NCBI RefSeq assembly: GCF_022348085.1 | Contig: NZ_JAKRFN010000001.1 | Span: 310,001 to 374,000, forward strand | DNA length: 64,000 nucleotides | Direction: 5' to 3' | Source of the DNA: Mycobacterium sp. PSTR-4-N | GTDB taxonomy: Bacteria; Actinomycetota; Actinomycetes; Mycobacteriales; Mycobacteriaceae | In this document: piece after piece, positions 32,060-41,596 of the stretch | Layout: every line of letters begins with the position of its first letter | How positions within the stretch are numbered: position 1 is the first letter of the stretch | Made by a program: the position numbers and the translations under genes | Notes under the pieces: model-generated | Seen by the model: only the letters and a program-made list of their open reading frames with translations | What the model was told of the DNA's origin: nothing | The model's database searches: none

Positions 32060-32929
32060 TCACCCCACGCCCGCAGCTACCGCTGAAACACCTTCGCGAA
32101 TGCGCCACGCCGCCGCGACCCTCTCGACGACATCGTTCTCGCTGTCTTCGCTGATCACCTTGACGTGCAGCCACTCTCGCCCGCGTATCAATCGCAAACG
32201 CTGCTCGTCCCAGACGTACTGATTTCTGTCCTTCCGATGCTGGTCGCCGTCGTACTCGACCGCGATCGTCTTGTCCTCCCATCCCATGTCGAGGTACGCG
32301 AAGGGTGTGCCGTGACTGTTCAGTAGCGGAATCTGCGTGGTGGGCCGCGGAAAGCCCCGCCGCACCAGAAGCATTCGCAGCCAAGTCTCCTTCGGCGACT
32401 GGGCGCCCGCGTCCATGTGGTCCACCGCGGTGCGAAGTTGCTTCATACCGCGTGCGCCCCGGTACTCGTCACACAGCGGCACGATGTGCCCAGCGGTGAG
32501 GCCGGTGGCGTTGGCGAGCGCGTCGAGATGTTCGACAGCGCGAGCGAGCGGCAAGTGACGGCCCAGGTCGAATGCTGTCCTCGCAACCGAGCTCACCGAC
32601 ATTCCTCCGACACGGCGAATCTCTGCAGCGCCGATGCGCTCGTTGCGGGTGACGATGCCGGCCGGTGAACGCTTGCAGTCATAGATCAGCTCGATGGGGG
32701 CGCGGTCGTCCACCCAGCGGGCACCGTGCAGAGCGGCCGCCGCCCTTCCCGCGATCACCGCCCGCCGCCGAGACCACAGCCAGGCGCCGACGGTGCGGTC
32801 GGCGAGCGACGCTTCGGTGCCGCGAGGGATGTAGACGTTCGGGTACAGGCGTCGATAGCCGTAGCGCAGTTCGCCTGGGGTCACAACGCCTGCTGCAATC
32901 GCCTCACTGCCCAGAAACACCGTGTGCAT
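32060..32929 (-). CDS. DUF559/AbiEi-like protein with Vsr-type endonuclease fold
   Basis: This 289-residue protein has a C-terminal DUF559-like nuclease domain (LDMGWEDKTIAVEYDGDQHRKDRNQ), with the Asp…Glu-x-Asp pattern of PD-(D/E)XK enzymes, and an N-terminal region resembling AbiEi-type antitoxin winged helices. Such genes occur in many copies per mycobacterial genome and their role is unknown. No partner toxin lies beside it. It ends at the base after the NUDIX stop, convergent. It is not part of the M. tuberculosis synteny, so it is probably an acquired gene. Confidence 0.72.
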   Translation of the reverse strand: MHTVFLGSEAIAAGVVTPGELRYGYRRLYPNVYIPRGTEASLADRTVGAWLWSRRRAVIAGRAAAALHGARWVDDRAPIELIYDCKRSPAGIVTRNERIGAAEIRRVGGMSVSSVARTAFDLGRHLPLARAVEHLDALANATGLTAGHIVPLCDEYRGARGMKQLRTAVDHMDAGAQSPKETWLRMLLVRRGFPRPTTQIPLLNSHGTPFAYLDMGWEDKTIAVEYDGDQHRKDRNQYVWDEQRLRLIRGREWLHVKVISEDSENDVVERVAAAWRIREGVSAVAAGVG

Positions 32930-32998
32930 GCGCCGAGCGTGGACGCGGCGTCCGACAGGAAAGGCCCTAGAGGCGAGGGTTATCCACAGCCCGTGCTT

Positions 32999-33059
32999 CG
33001 CGAAAGTGCGATGTGGGTAGCTCGACGACGCTCGGCGCTACCGCCAGAGCACTTTCGCG
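32999..33059. repeat. Palindromic repeat, family B copy 1
   Basis: Perfect 11-base arms CGCGAAAGTGC (32999-33009) and GCACTTTCGCG (33049-33059) enclose an inner pair GGTAGC (33016-33021) / GCTACC (33037-33042). The same layout recurs at 41597-41661. The hairpin follows the GDP-mannose pyrophosphorylase stop (33071) and could terminate that operon. Confidence 0.75.
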
Positions 33060-33070
33060 CCCCCCAGACT

Positions 33071-34150
33071 CTAGATGTCTGTCGAGAAGCGGATGCCACC
33101 GTCGGGAATCGTGATCCCCGGCCACACCCGGGCGCCGCGCAGCAGCTCGCAGCGGGCCCCCACGTCGGCGCCGTCGCCGATCACACCATCGCGGATCAGC
33201 GCCCGCGGCCCGATGTGCGCGCCGAAGCCGATGATCGACCGCTCGATCACCGCGCCCGCACCGACTTTCGCGCCGTCGAAGATCACTGCCCCGTCGAGCC
33301 GTGCGCCGCCGGCGATCTCGGCACCACGGCCGATCACGGTGCCGCCGATCAACAGCGCACCCGGCGCCACCGATGCGCCGTCGTGCACCAGGGACTCACC
33401 GCGATGCCCGCCCAGAGCCGGCGACGGCGCGATGCCACGCACCAGGTCTGCCGAGCCGCGCACGAAGTCTTCCGGCGTGCCCATGTCACGCCAATAGGTG
33501 GAGTCGACGTAGCCGCAGACCTTCTTGCCGTCGGCGAGCAGACCCGGGAAGACCTCCCGCTCCACCGACACCGCGCGACCGGTGGGGATCTGCTCGATGA
33601 CCGAGCGCTTGAACACGTAGCAGCCGGCATTGATCTGGTCGGTCGGCGGGTCTTGCGTCTTCTCCAGGAAAGCCGTCACCGTGCCGTCGGATTCTGTTGG
33701 CACGCAACCGAATGCGCGGGGATCGCCGACGCGGACCAGATGCAGCGTCACGTCGGCGTCGGTCGAGGTGTGCGAATCCAGCAGTGCGCGTAGGTCGCAT
33801 CCGGACAGCACGTCGCCGTTGAAGACGACGGCGGTGTCGTGGCGCAGCTTGGACGCCACGTTGGCGATACCGCCGCCGGTGCCCAGCGGCTCGTCTTCGA
33901 CCACGTACTCGATCTGCAGCCCGAGTTTGGAGCCGTCTCCGAACTCCGCTTCGAACACGCCCGCCTTGTAGGAGGTTCCGAGCACCACGTGCTCGATGCC
34001 GGAGTCCGCGATCCGCGACAGCAGGTGGGTCAGGAACGGCAGCCCGGCGGTCGGCAGCATCGGCTTGGGCGCCGACAGCGTCAGAGGCCGCAGGCGCGTG
34101 CCCATCCCGCCGACCAGAACGACCGCATCGACATCAGCGGGATTCACCAT
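33071..34150 (-). CDS. Mannose-1-phosphate guanylyltransferase (GDP-mannose pyrophosphorylase)
   Basis: The enzyme makes GDP-mannose from GTP and mannose 1-phosphate for PIM, LM and LAM synthesis. The 359-residue protein has the nucleotidyltransferase signature GGMGTRLRPLTLSAPKPMLP, the metal-site FNGDVL, and a C-terminal left-handed beta-helix of hexapeptide repeats (about 255-345). It corresponds to M. tuberculosis Rv3264c (called manB or mpg in different sources). The ATG at 34150 overlaps the wbbL stop by one base (TGATG), so it is coupled to wbbL. Confidence 0.93.
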   Translation of the reverse strand: MVNPADVDAVVLVGGMGTRLRPLTLSAPKPMLPTAGLPFLTHLLSRIADSGIEHVVLGTSYKAGVFEAEFGDGSKLGLQIEYVVEDEPLGTGGGIANVASKLRHDTAVVFNGDVLSGCDLRALLDSHTSTDADVTLHLVRVGDPRAFGCVPTESDGTVTAFLEKTQDPPTDQINAGCYVFKRSVIEQIPTGRAVSVEREVFPGLLADGKKVCGYVDSTYWRDMGTPEDFVRGSADLVRGIAPSPALGGHRGESLVHDGASVAPGALLIGGTVIGRGAEIAGGARLDGAVIFDGAKVGAGAVIERSIIGFGAHIGPRALIRDGVIGDGADVGARCELLRGARVWPGITIPDGGIRFSTDI

Positions 34151-35028
34151 CACCCCTGCCCCCTTCGGGCTTTCATCGAACTCCGCACCACCAGCCGGGA
34201 GCGCGCCCCCAACGCAGTCCGGAACGCCCACCGTAGCGGAGCATGTCGCCGTTTCGGGTACCGATCCGCGAGAAAAGTGTAGGTGCTCGCGTGATGGGCA
34301 GCGAGGTTGCGAGCGGGATCGCGCCCCGTCGAGTGACCTTTGGCGTGCAGCACCTCCGCCGAGGGGACGTAGACGTTCTGCCAGCCGGCGCGACCGAGCC
34401 GATCACCGAGGTCGACGTCCTCCATGTACATGAAGTACCGCTCGTCGAAGCCTGCGATCTCCGCGTAGGCCGCGCTGCGCACCAGCAGGCACGACCCGGA
34501 CAGCCAGCCGACGGCGCGTTCGCTGGGGTCCTCTCGTTCCTGGCGGTAGACGGCGGTCCACGGGTTGGACGGCCAGACCGGCCCGACGACGGCGTGCATG
34601 CCACCCCGGATGATCGACGGCAGGTGCCGCGCCGAGGGGTACACCGACCCGTCGGGGTCGCGGATCAGCGGACCCAGCGCCCCGGCCCGAGGCCACCTGT
34701 CGGCGGCTTCCAACAACAGATCGATGCTGCCGGGCCCCCACTGCACGTCGGGGTTCGCGATGACGAACATGTCTGTCGTCGTGGACAATCCGTACTCGGC
34801 GACGGCGCGGTTGATCGCGGTGCCGTAGCCGACGTTCGCCCCGGTGCGCAGCAGCCGCGCGTTGGGATATCGCTCGACAGCTTCTTCGGGTGAGCCGTCG
34901 TCGGACCCGTTGTCGGCCATGATCACCGTCACCGGCCGCTCGGTGGCGTGGGCCAGCGACGCGAGGAAACGATCCAGGTGAGGTCCCGGTGAGTACGTCA
35001 CCGTGACGACGTACAGCTCGTCGCTCAC
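34150..35028 (-). CDS. wbbL: dTDP-Rha: GlcNAc-PP-decaprenol rhamnosyltransferase WbbL
   Basis: WbbL adds L-rhamnose to GlcNAc-PP-decaprenol, completing the linker that joins arabinogalactan to peptidoglycan; it is essential in mycobacteria. The 292-residue GT2 enzyme shows MADNGSDDGS, the donor-site ANPDV, and a C-terminal MEDVDLGDRLGRAGW acid cluster. GTG start at 35028. The gene lies 16 bases after rmlD, which supplies its donor, and overlaps the next gene. Confidence 0.94.
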   Translation of the reverse strand: MSDELYVVTVTYSPGPHLDRFLASLAHATERPVTVIMADNGSDDGSPEEAVERYPNARLLRTGANVGYGTAINRAVAEYGLSTTTDMFVIANPDVQWGPGSIDLLLEAADRWPRAGALGPLIRDPDGSVYPSARHLPSIIRGGMHAVVGPVWPSNPWTAVYRQEREDPSERAVGWLSGSCLLVRSAAYAEIAGFDERYFMYMEDVDLGDRLGRAGWQNVYVPSAEVLHAKGHSTGRDPARNLAAHHASTYTFLADRYPKRRHAPLRWAFRTALGARSRLVVRSSMKARRGQG

Positions 35029-35044
35029 CTATCGGCCACCCATC

Positions 35045-35902
35045 TCATCGCGTAGAGGGTAGCGGGCGCAGTGCTGTGGCGAGCGCCTCGCGCCATCCCC
35101 GCAGCGGGGTCAGTCCGGCGCGTGCCGAGCCGGCCGCCGACAGCGCGGAGTACGACGGCCGGGGCGCGGGGCGTGGATGACGGTCGGTGCCGACCGGACG
35201 GACCCGCGCCGGGTCGGCTCCCAGCTCGGCGAACACCGCCTGGGCCTGGTCGAATCGGCTGGCTTCGCCGGCGTTGGCGGCGTGCAGGATCGGCCCGCCC
35301 ACCCCGCCGTCGGCGATCTGCAGCAGCGCCGCACACAGATCGCCGACGTAGGTCGGGGAGCCGATCTGGTCGGCGACGACGTCGACGGTGTCCGTTCCGG
35401 CGGCGCTCCGCCGCATCCCGGCGACGAAGTCGGAGCCGTCGGCGCCTTCGTAGACCCACGACGTGCGCACCACGTATGCGGTGGGCAGGGCGGCCAGCAC
35501 CGCGTGCTCACCGGCCAGCTTGGTACGCCCGTACACCGACAGCGGCCCGGTGTCGTCGTCGATGTCATACGGGTGCCGAGCGCCCGAGGCGCCGAACACG
35601 TAGTCGGTGGAGATGTGGATCAGCGACGCCCCGGCCCGGGCGCAGGCGGCAGCGACGTTGCCGGCGCCGGTGGCGTTGACCGCGTGGGCCCGGTCCGGGT
35701 CGGCCTCGGCCTGGTCGACCTGGGTGAAGGCGGCGCAGTTGACGACGACGTCGCCGGGGCGGAGTTCCCCGGGGTCGGTCCCGGTGATGTCCCACTCACC
35801 CGACGTGAAGCCGCGGACGTCGCGGCCCTGAGAGGCCGCCTGACCTGCCAAGAAGCGCCCGACCATGCCGCCGGCGCCAGTGATCACGATTCGGTCAGCC
35901 AT
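35045..35902 (-). CDS. rmlD: dTDP-4-dehydrorhamnose reductase
   Basis: RmlD performs the last step of dTDP-L-rhamnose synthesis with NADPH. The 285-residue SDR protein has the Rossmann loop GAGGMVGRFL, HISTDYVFG and the catalytic YGRTK (Tyr-x-x-x-Lys). The ATG at 35902 starts just before the first strand; a GTG at 35920 would add six residues. It opens the rmlD-wbbL-GMP pyrophosphorylase operon and is divergent from the LCP gene with a 68-base gap. Confidence 0.93.
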   Translation of the reverse strand: MADRIVITGAGGMVGRFLAGQAASQGRDVRGFTSGEWDITGTDPGELRPGDVVVNCAAFTQVDQAEADPDRAHAVNATGAGNVAAACARAGASLIHISTDYVFGASGARHPYDIDDDTGPLSVYGRTKLAGEHAVLAALPTAYVVRTSWVYEGADGSDFVAGMRRSAAGTDTVDVVADQIGSPTYVGDLCAALLQIADGGVGGPILHAANAGEASRFDQAQAVFAELGADPARVRPVGTDRHPRPAPRPSYSALSAAGSARAGLTPLRGWREALATALRPLPSTR

Positions 35903-35970
35903 AGGTAGCGAGTGTGGCACGCCGAGGACGGCTCCCCCGCCTCCCGCCTGCCCGCCAGTAACCTGGGCGG

Positions 35971-37440
35971 ATGCCTGCAGCTCAGATGACCCGTGTCGTC
36001 TCCGTCATCGTGACGTTGGCGATCGTCGTCGGCACCGGCGTCGCGTGGGGCAAGATCCGGTCCTTCGAGTCGGGCATCAACCATGTCAGCCCGGTTGCGC
36101 TCGGCGAGGGCGGCGAGGACGGCGCGATCGACATCCTGCTGGTCGGCATGGACAGCCGCACCGATGCGCACGGCAATCCGCTCAGCGCCGAGGAGTTGGC
36201 GACGCTGCGCGCCGGCGACGACGTCTCGACCAACACCGACACGATCATCTTGATCCGCATCCCGAACAACGGGCGCTCGGCGACGGCGATCTCGATCCCG
36301 CGCGACTCCTACGTCGAGGCGCCCGGCATCGGGAAGATGAAGATCAACGGCGTCTACGGCTCGGTGCATCTGGAGAAGATGAAGCAGCTCGTCGAGCAGG
36401 AGGGCGAGGACCCGAAGGTCGCGGAGAAGGAGGCCACCGAGGCGGGCCGCGAGGAGCTGATCAAGACGGTCGCCAACCTCACCGGCGTGACGGTCGATCA
36501 CTACGCCGAAGTCGGCCTGCTGGGCTTCGCGTTGATCACCGACGCCCTGGGCGGGGTCAACGTCTGCCTCAAAGATGCTGTCTACGAACCCCTTTCGGGT
36601 GCGGACTTTCCGGCGGGCTGGCAGAAGCTGAACGGGCCGCAGGCGCTGAGTTTCGTGCGGCAGCGCCACGACCTGCCGCGCGGTGATCTGGACCGCGTCA
36701 CCCGCCAGCAGGCGTTCATGGCGTCGCTGGCACACGAGGTGATCTCGAGCAAGACGCTGTCGAGCCCGGCGACGCTGAACCGGCTCGAAGACGCGGTGCA
36801 GCGCTCGGTGGTGCTCTCCGACGGCTGGAGCATCATGGATTTCGCCGATCAGCTCAGCAAGCTCTCGGGCGGCAACATCGCGTTCGCCACGATTCCGATC
36901 GTCGAAGAGGCCGGCTGGAGCGACGACGGTATGCAGTCGGTGGTGCGGGTGAATCCCCCGGAGGTCAAGGAGTGGGTGAGCAGCCTGCTGCACGATCAGG
37001 AGGAGGGCAAGACCGACGAGATCGCCTACAGCCCCGACAAGACCAGCGTCGACGTGATCAACGACAGCGACGTCAACGGCCTCGCCGCGGCGGTGTCCCA
37101 GGTGTTGACGGGCAAGGGTTTCTCGGCAGGCAACGTCGGCAACAACGAGGGCACCAAGGTCACCAACAGCCAGGTGCAGGCCGCCTCGAGCGATGACATG
37201 GGCGCCCAGGAGGTGGCCAAGCAGTTGGGCGGGTTGCCGGTGGTCGAGGACGCCTCGGTGCCCCAGGGCGCGGTGCGGGTGGTGCTCTCGGCCGATTACA
37301 CCGGTCCCGGCTCGGGGCTGGACGGCACGGATGTCACGCTGTCGGCCCCGGTGACCAACGCGTCGGGCGGCGGCGAGGCGTTGCCGGCTGCTTCGCCGAT
37401 CATCACGGCGGGGTCGGACGACCCGCAGTGCGTCAACTGA
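35971..37440 (+). CDS. LCP-family glycopolymer ligase (CpsA/Lcp1-like)
   Basis: LCP enzymes move arabinogalactan from its lipid carrier to peptidoglycan. The 489-residue protein has one N-terminal membrane span (about 8-27), an extracellular LytR-CpsA-Psr domain (about 50-265) with NTDTIILIRI, SIPRDSYV and FVRQRHDLPRGDLDRVTRQQ that supply the conserved Asp/Arg residues, and a C-terminal LytR_C domain (about 345-435). It corresponds to Rv3267. Placement beside rmlD and wbbL fits the linker pathway. Confidence 0.95.
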   Translation: MPAAQMTRVVSVIVTLAIVVGTGVAWGKIRSFESGINHVSPVALGEGGEDGAIDILLVGMDSRTDAHGNPLSAEELATLRAGDDVSTNTDTIILIRIPNNGRSATAISIPRDSYVEAPGIGKMKINGVYGSVHLEKMKQLVEQEGEDPKVAEKEATEAGREELIKTVANLTGVTVDHYAEVGLLGFALITDALGGVNVCLKDAVYEPLSGADFPAGWQKLNGPQALSFVRQRHDLPRGDLDRVTRQQAFMASLAHEVISSKTLSSPATLNRLEDAVQRSVVLSDGWSIMDFADQLSKLSGGNIAFATIPIVEEAGWSDDGMQSVVRVNPPEVKEWVSSLLHDQEEGKTDEIAYSPDKTSVDVINDSDVNGLAAAVSQVLTGKGFSAGNVGNNEGTKVTNSQVQAASSDDMGAQEVAKQLGGLPVVEDASVPQGAVRVVLSADYTGPGSGLDGTDVTLSAPVTNASGGGEALPAASPIITAGSDDPQCVN

Positions 37441-38150
37441 TGGCGATCAACCTCTCCTCGGCGATTCTCGATCCTCTGCTGGCCCGCAATCCGGCGGGGC
37501 CGCGGATCACCTACTACGACGACGCGACCGGTGAGCGCATCGAGTGCTCGACGGTGACGCTGGCGAACTGGGCGGCCAAGACCGCCAACCTGCTGCGCGA
37601 CGAGATGGGGGCCGGTCCCGGCAGTCGGGTGGCGGTGTTGCTGCCGGCACATTGGCAGACGGCCGCGGTGTTGCTCGGAATCTGGTGGATCGGCGCGGAA
37701 GCGGTTCTGGAGGCTGACAGCGCGGATCTGGCCCTGTGCGCGGAGGGCCGGCTCGACGATGCGGACGCCAAGGTCAGCGGTGGCGAGGTCGCGGTGCTGT
37801 CGTTGGATCCGTTCGGTCGGCCCGCAGCGGATCTGCCTGTGGGAGTGACGGATTACGCGACGGCCGTGCGGGTGCACGGTGATCAGATCGTCGCCGAGCG
37901 GCACCCGGGTCCGGCGTTGGACGGCCGCTCGGGTGACGACGTTCTCGCCGCAGCGCGTTCCGTTGCCGATGCTCAGGGCCTGGGCGGCGACGATCGGGTG
38001 CTGTCTTCGGCGCCGTGGGACACCGCCGACGATCTGGTTGCTCACCTGCTGGCGCCGTACGCGGTGGGGGCGTCGCTGGTGTACGTCGCGCACCCGGATG
38101 CCGCGGCGCTGGATCGTCGGCGGGCAACGGAGAAGATCACCCGCGGCTGA
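37440..38150 (+). CDS. TIGR03089 family protein (truncated AMP-binding-like)
   Basis: The 236-residue protein resembles the first part of acyl-CoA synthetases (ANWAAKTANLLRDEMGAGPGSRVAVLLPAHWQTA) but lacks the AMP-binding P-loop and the catalytic C-terminal domain, which is characteristic of the TIGR03089 family. It corresponds to Rv3268. Function unknown, possibly a regulatory or binding protein. The ATG at 37440 overlaps the LCP stop (TGATG), so the two are co-expressed. Confidence 0.85.
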   Translation: MAINLSSAILDPLLARNPAGPRITYYDDATGERIECSTVTLANWAAKTANLLRDEMGAGPGSRVAVLLPAHWQTAAVLLGIWWIGAEAVLEADSADLALCAEGRLDDADAKVSGGEVAVLSLDPFGRPAADLPVGVTDYATAVRVHGDQIVAERHPGPALDGRSGDDVLAAARSVADAQGLGGDDRVLSSAPWDTADDLVAHLLAPYAVGASLVYVAHPDAAALDRRRATEKITRG

Positions 38151-38351
38151 CGCGGCTGCCAATTTCCTGTCACGAACGTGCCGTTCTGGCGAAGTCGGAC
38201 GCCACCCTTACCGAAAGTGACGTCCTACCCGACATAATTGACATGATCGTTACTGTGACCTTACTGTTCCCGTAACCACATGCTGTTCACAGGTTGATCG
38301 CGCACACTGATCGACGACCGACAGCGGCAAACCTGGCAAAGGACGGCGCCG

Positions 38352-38678
38352 ATGGACACCACCGTCACCGCACTGGCAGTCCTCGTGGCGCTCACGCTGT
38401 GGCACCTTCGCAACCGGCGACATGCCGGGTGGCTGGCCAGCGCCGATGGTCGATTCTTCGTGTTCAGCGGATATGCGCTGGTTGCCATCGCCGCCTACTG
38501 GCTGCAGTCGGCGTCCACCGCCACCACCTGGGAGTGGGCGTTCGGAAACCTGTGGGCGCTCGCCGCGATGGTCGCGTTCGTGGCGGGTTTCGGGCATCTG
38601 AACCGCGCCACCGCCGCTCATGCCTGGGCAGCCCAGCAGGTGGAGGCCATCGAACACTCGGACGCTGCAGCGAAGTAG
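38352..38678 (+). CDS. Small membrane protein, 108 residues
   Basis: The protein has about three hydrophobic stretches (residues 3-17, 36-51 and 64-80) separated by short Arg/His- or Trp-rich loops. No family was recognised. AAAGGA lies about 10 bases before the ATG. It stands alone with about 200 bases upstream, which are AT-richer than the genome (38200-38290) and probably hold its promoter. Confidence 0.65.
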   Translation: MDTTVTALAVLVALTLWHLRNRRHAGWLASADGRFFVFSGYALVAIAAYWLQSASTATTWEWAFGNLWALAAMVAFVAGFGHLNRATAAHAWAAQQVEAIEHSDAAAK

Positions 38679-38721
38679 TTCGGTACGCCGAGCGAAACGA
38701 CTCGTCGTTTAGGGTCGTCGG

Positions 38722-39486
38722 GTGCCTGCCGCCCTGAATACCGAAGTCCTGCGTTCCGCGCTCGACGGAACCGTATGGCGTCGCGTCGACGTCGTCGAGG
38801 ACACGGGGTCGACGAATGCCGATCTCATCGCCCGTGCCTCCGGCGGCGAGGACATCGCCGGTGCGGTGCTGTTGGCCGAGCATCAGTCGGCGGGACGCGG
38901 CCGGCACGGGCGGCGGTGGTCGGCTCCCCCACGCTCGCAGATCTCGATGTCTGTCGGCGTCGACACCACGGGCGTCGCGCCCGACAGGTGGGGCTGGCTG
39001 CCGCTGCTGACCGGCCTGTCGGTCGCCGAGACCGTCGGCGTCGACGCAACGGTCAAATGGCCCAACGACGTCCTCGTCGGCAGCCGGAAGTTGGCCGGCA
39101 TCCTGGCCGAGGTAGCCGCGCCGGTCGTCGTCGTGGGCGTCGGGCTCAACGTCGGCTTCGACGCCGCCGAGGCACCGGATCCGAACGCCGTGTCGATGAC
39201 GATGCTCGGTCACGACGTCGACCGCAGCGATCTCGCGGTCGCGCTCCTGCGCACTCTCAGCACGCGAATCAAACAGTGGCGCGCGGCCGACGCCACGCTG
39301 GCCGCCGACTATCGCGCGGCGAGTTCCACGATCGGCTCCCGGGTGCGCGCCTTGCTGCCGGGTGATGACGAGCTCGTCGGTACAGCGATCGCTGTCGACG
39401 ACGACGGACGGCTGATCATCGACAGCGGAGCCGAGCCCGTCACTGTGTCGGCCGGCGACATCACGCACCTGCGGCCGGCCAACTGA
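38722..39486 (+). CDS. birA: Biotin--[acetyl-CoA-carboxylase] ligase
   Basis: BirA activates biotin as biotinyl-5'-AMP and attaches it to biotin carrier proteins of acyl-CoA carboxylases. The 254-residue monofunctional enzyme has the signature EHQSAGRGRHGRRW, KWPNDVLVG and a C-terminal SH3-like domain. It lacks an N-terminal DNA-binding domain, as in M. tuberculosis. It starts with GTG 38722. Here it lies far from an accD5 gene, unlike M. tuberculosis. Confidence 0.94.
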   Translation: MPAALNTEVLRSALDGTVWRRVDVVEDTGSTNADLIARASGGEDIAGAVLLAEHQSAGRGRHGRRWSAPPRSQISMSVGVDTTGVAPDRWGWLPLLTGLSVAETVGVDATVKWPNDVLVGSRKLAGILAEVAAPVVVVGVGLNVGFDAAEAPDPNAVSMTMLGHDVDRSDLAVALLRTLSTRIKQWRAADATLAADYRAASSTIGSRVRALLPGDDELVGTAIAVDDDGRLIIDSGAEPVTVSAGDITHLRPAN

Positions 39487-39591
39487 GCAGCGCGCGGAAT
39501 AGCGTTACCGGTTGCGAAAATCGCCCGCGAGCAGCCAGGAATGCGCTTCCGCGAGACCATTGCCGCCCAGAAGATGGGGTAAGCAGGACGC

Positions 39592-40932
39592 GTGAAGGTC
39601 CGCAGTGAGCGCTTCCGCCATCCCGGACTGGTGATCGGTGGTTCGTTCGCCGCAGCCATCGCCGTCGGGACCGTGCTGCTGTGGTTGCCCGTCGCCGCCG
39701 CGAACGGTCAGCGCACGGGTTTCATGGACGCCGTCTTCACCTCGACATCGGCGGTGTGCGTGACGGGTCTGGTCACCGTCGACACGGCCACGCACTGGTC
39801 GGTCTTCGGGCAGGTGGTGATTCTCGGTCTCATCCAGGTCGGCGGCCTGGGCATCATGACGGTGGCCTCGCTGACGGTGGTGCTGCTGTCGCGCCGACTC
39901 GGGCTGCGGGCCCGCATGATCGCCGCGGCGCAGACGCGGACGGTGTCGATTCGCGACATCGGCCGGCTGATCCGCAACGTCACGGTTTTCGCCGTGGTGT
40001 CCGAGATCGTCGTCGCGGCGATCCTGACGGTCCGGCTGGCCACCACGACCGGGATGTCGGTCGGCCACGCCGCGTACGAAGGCACCTTCCATGCCATCTC
40101 GGCGTTCAACAACGCCGGCTTCGCGTTGTACGCGGACAGCCTCACCCGCTATGCGGGCGACGCCTGGATCTTGTTGACGATCTCGGCCGCGGTCATCGTC
40201 GGCGGCCTGGGGTTCCCGGTGATCTTCGAGCTGGCGCGGGCGTGGCGGCGGCCGGGAACGTGGTCGGTGACCACCCGCGTGACGGTGTGGGTGACGGTCG
40301 TGTTGCTCGTCGTCGGGACGACGGTCATCGCCTTGGTCGAACGCGAGAATCCGGGCACCCTGGCCACCCTCCCTCACCGCACGCGCCTGCTGGCCGCGTT
40401 CTTCACCGCCACGATGCCGCGCACCGCCGGCTTCAACGCGATCGACATCGGCGCGATGACGCCCGAGGGACTGTTCATGACCGACTTCCTGATGTTCATC
40501 GGGGGCGGCAGCGCAGGCACCGCCGGCGGCATCAAGGTGACGACGTTCGGGCTGCTCGCGGTCGTGGTGTGGTCGGAGATGCGAGGTGTCGATCAAGCGA
40601 ACGTGGGCTACCGCCAGATTCCGTCCGACAATCAGCGCCAGGCCCTGGCGGTGGCGCTGATCTCCGGGGCGATCGTGGTGATCTCGACGTTCGTGTTGCT
40701 CGCCGATACGGCACACGCTTTCGAGGAGGTGCTGTTCGAGGTGGTGTCGGCGTTCGCGACGGTGGGCCTTTCGACCGGAATCACCGCGGGCCTGCCCGAC
40801 ACCGGGAAGATGCTCTTGATCGCCTTGATGTTCGTCGGCCGTATCGGCCCGTTGACGTTGGCGTCCGCGCTGGCGCTGCGGGACCGAGGACGAGGCTACG
40901 AACTCCCGACCGAAAGGATCACCGTTGGCTGA
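39592..40932 (+). CDS. KtrB/TrkH-type potassium transporter subunit
   Basis: This 446-residue membrane protein has four pore loops that line the K+ path: TSTSAVCVTGL, SAFNNAGFAL, MPRTAGFNAID and SAFATVGLSTGI, each with the filter glycine. The length and lack of extra N-terminal spans fit KtrB. GTG start at 39592. It is followed by its regulatory subunit with an 8-base overlap, so they form one operon. Confidence 0.92.
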   Translation: MKVRSERFRHPGLVIGGSFAAAIAVGTVLLWLPVAAANGQRTGFMDAVFTSTSAVCVTGLVTVDTATHWSVFGQVVILGLIQVGGLGIMTVASLTVVLLSRRLGLRARMIAAAQTRTVSIRDIGRLIRNVTVFAVVSEIVVAAILTVRLATTTGMSVGHAAYEGTFHAISAFNNAGFALYADSLTRYAGDAWILLTISAAVIVGGLGFPVIFELARAWRRPGTWSVTTRVTVWVTVVLLVVGTTVIALVERENPGTLATLPHRTRLLAAFFTATMPRTAGFNAIDIGAMTPEGLFMTDFLMFIGGGSAGTAGGIKVTTFGLLAVVVWSEMRGVDQANVGYRQIPSDNQRQALAVALISGAIVVISTFVLLADTAHAFEEVLFEVVSAFATVGLSTGITAGLPDTGKMLLIALMFVGRIGPLTLASALALRDRGRGYELPTERITVG

Positions 40933-41587
40933 CAGGCACAACGAACCCGTCGTCGTCATCGGGCTGGGTCGCTTCGGCGGCGCGATCGCCCAGGAGCTGA
41001 CGCGGCGCGGGACCGAGGTTCTCGCCATCGATCAGTCGCCGAAGCTGGTGCAGAGTCTTTCCGGCCAGCTGACGCGGGTGGTCGCCGCGGACTGCACGGA
41101 CGCGGACACGCTGCGCGAGTTGGCCGTCGACGAGTTCTATCGCGGGGTGGTCGCGGTGGGCACCGACATCGAAGCCAGCATCCTGATCACCTCGTTGCTC
41201 GTCGAGTTGGAGGTCAACGACATCTGGGCCAAGGCGGTGAGCGCACATCACGGCCGGATTCTCGAACGCGTCGGCGCGCACCACGTGGTGTTCCCCGAGT
41301 TGGAGGCGGGCCAGCGGGTCGCTCACCTGGTCTCCGGGCAGGTGCTCGATTACCTGCAGGTCGACGACGACTTCGCGATCGCCAAAGTGCGCCCGCCGCG
41401 GGCGTTCGTCGGCGTGCCGCTCGGCGAGACACAGCTGCGGTCGAAGTACCGCGTCACCGTCGTGGCGGTGAAGTCGGTGGGCCAGGAGTTCACCTACGCC
41501 GCCGCCGACACGGTGCTCAGCTATGACGACGTCGTGCTGATCAGCGGCCGGGTTCACGACCTCGACCGTGTCGTGAACCTGCTCTGA
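40925..41587 (+). CDS. KtrA/TrkA-type potassium uptake regulatory subunit
   Basis: This 220-residue cytoplasmic gating ring protein has an N-terminal RCK domain with GLGRFGGAIAQEL for nucleotide binding (ATP/ADP or NAD) and a C-terminal TrkA_C domain (about 135-220). It controls opening of the KtrB subunit encoded just upstream. The TTG at 40925 overlaps the ktrB-like stop; starting at a later Met would remove the first strand. Confidence 0.91.
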   Translation: MADRHNEPVVVIGLGRFGGAIAQELTRRGTEVLAIDQSPKLVQSLSGQLTRVVAADCTDADTLRELAVDEFYRGVVAVGTDIEASILITSLLVELEVNDIWAKAVSAHHGRILERVGAHHVVFPELEAGQRVAHLVSGQVLDYLQVDDDFAIAKVRPPRAFVGVPLGETQLRSKYRVTVVAVKSVGQEFTYAAADTVLSYDDVVLISGRVHDLDRVVNLL

Positions 41588-41596
41588 CGGGTGGGG

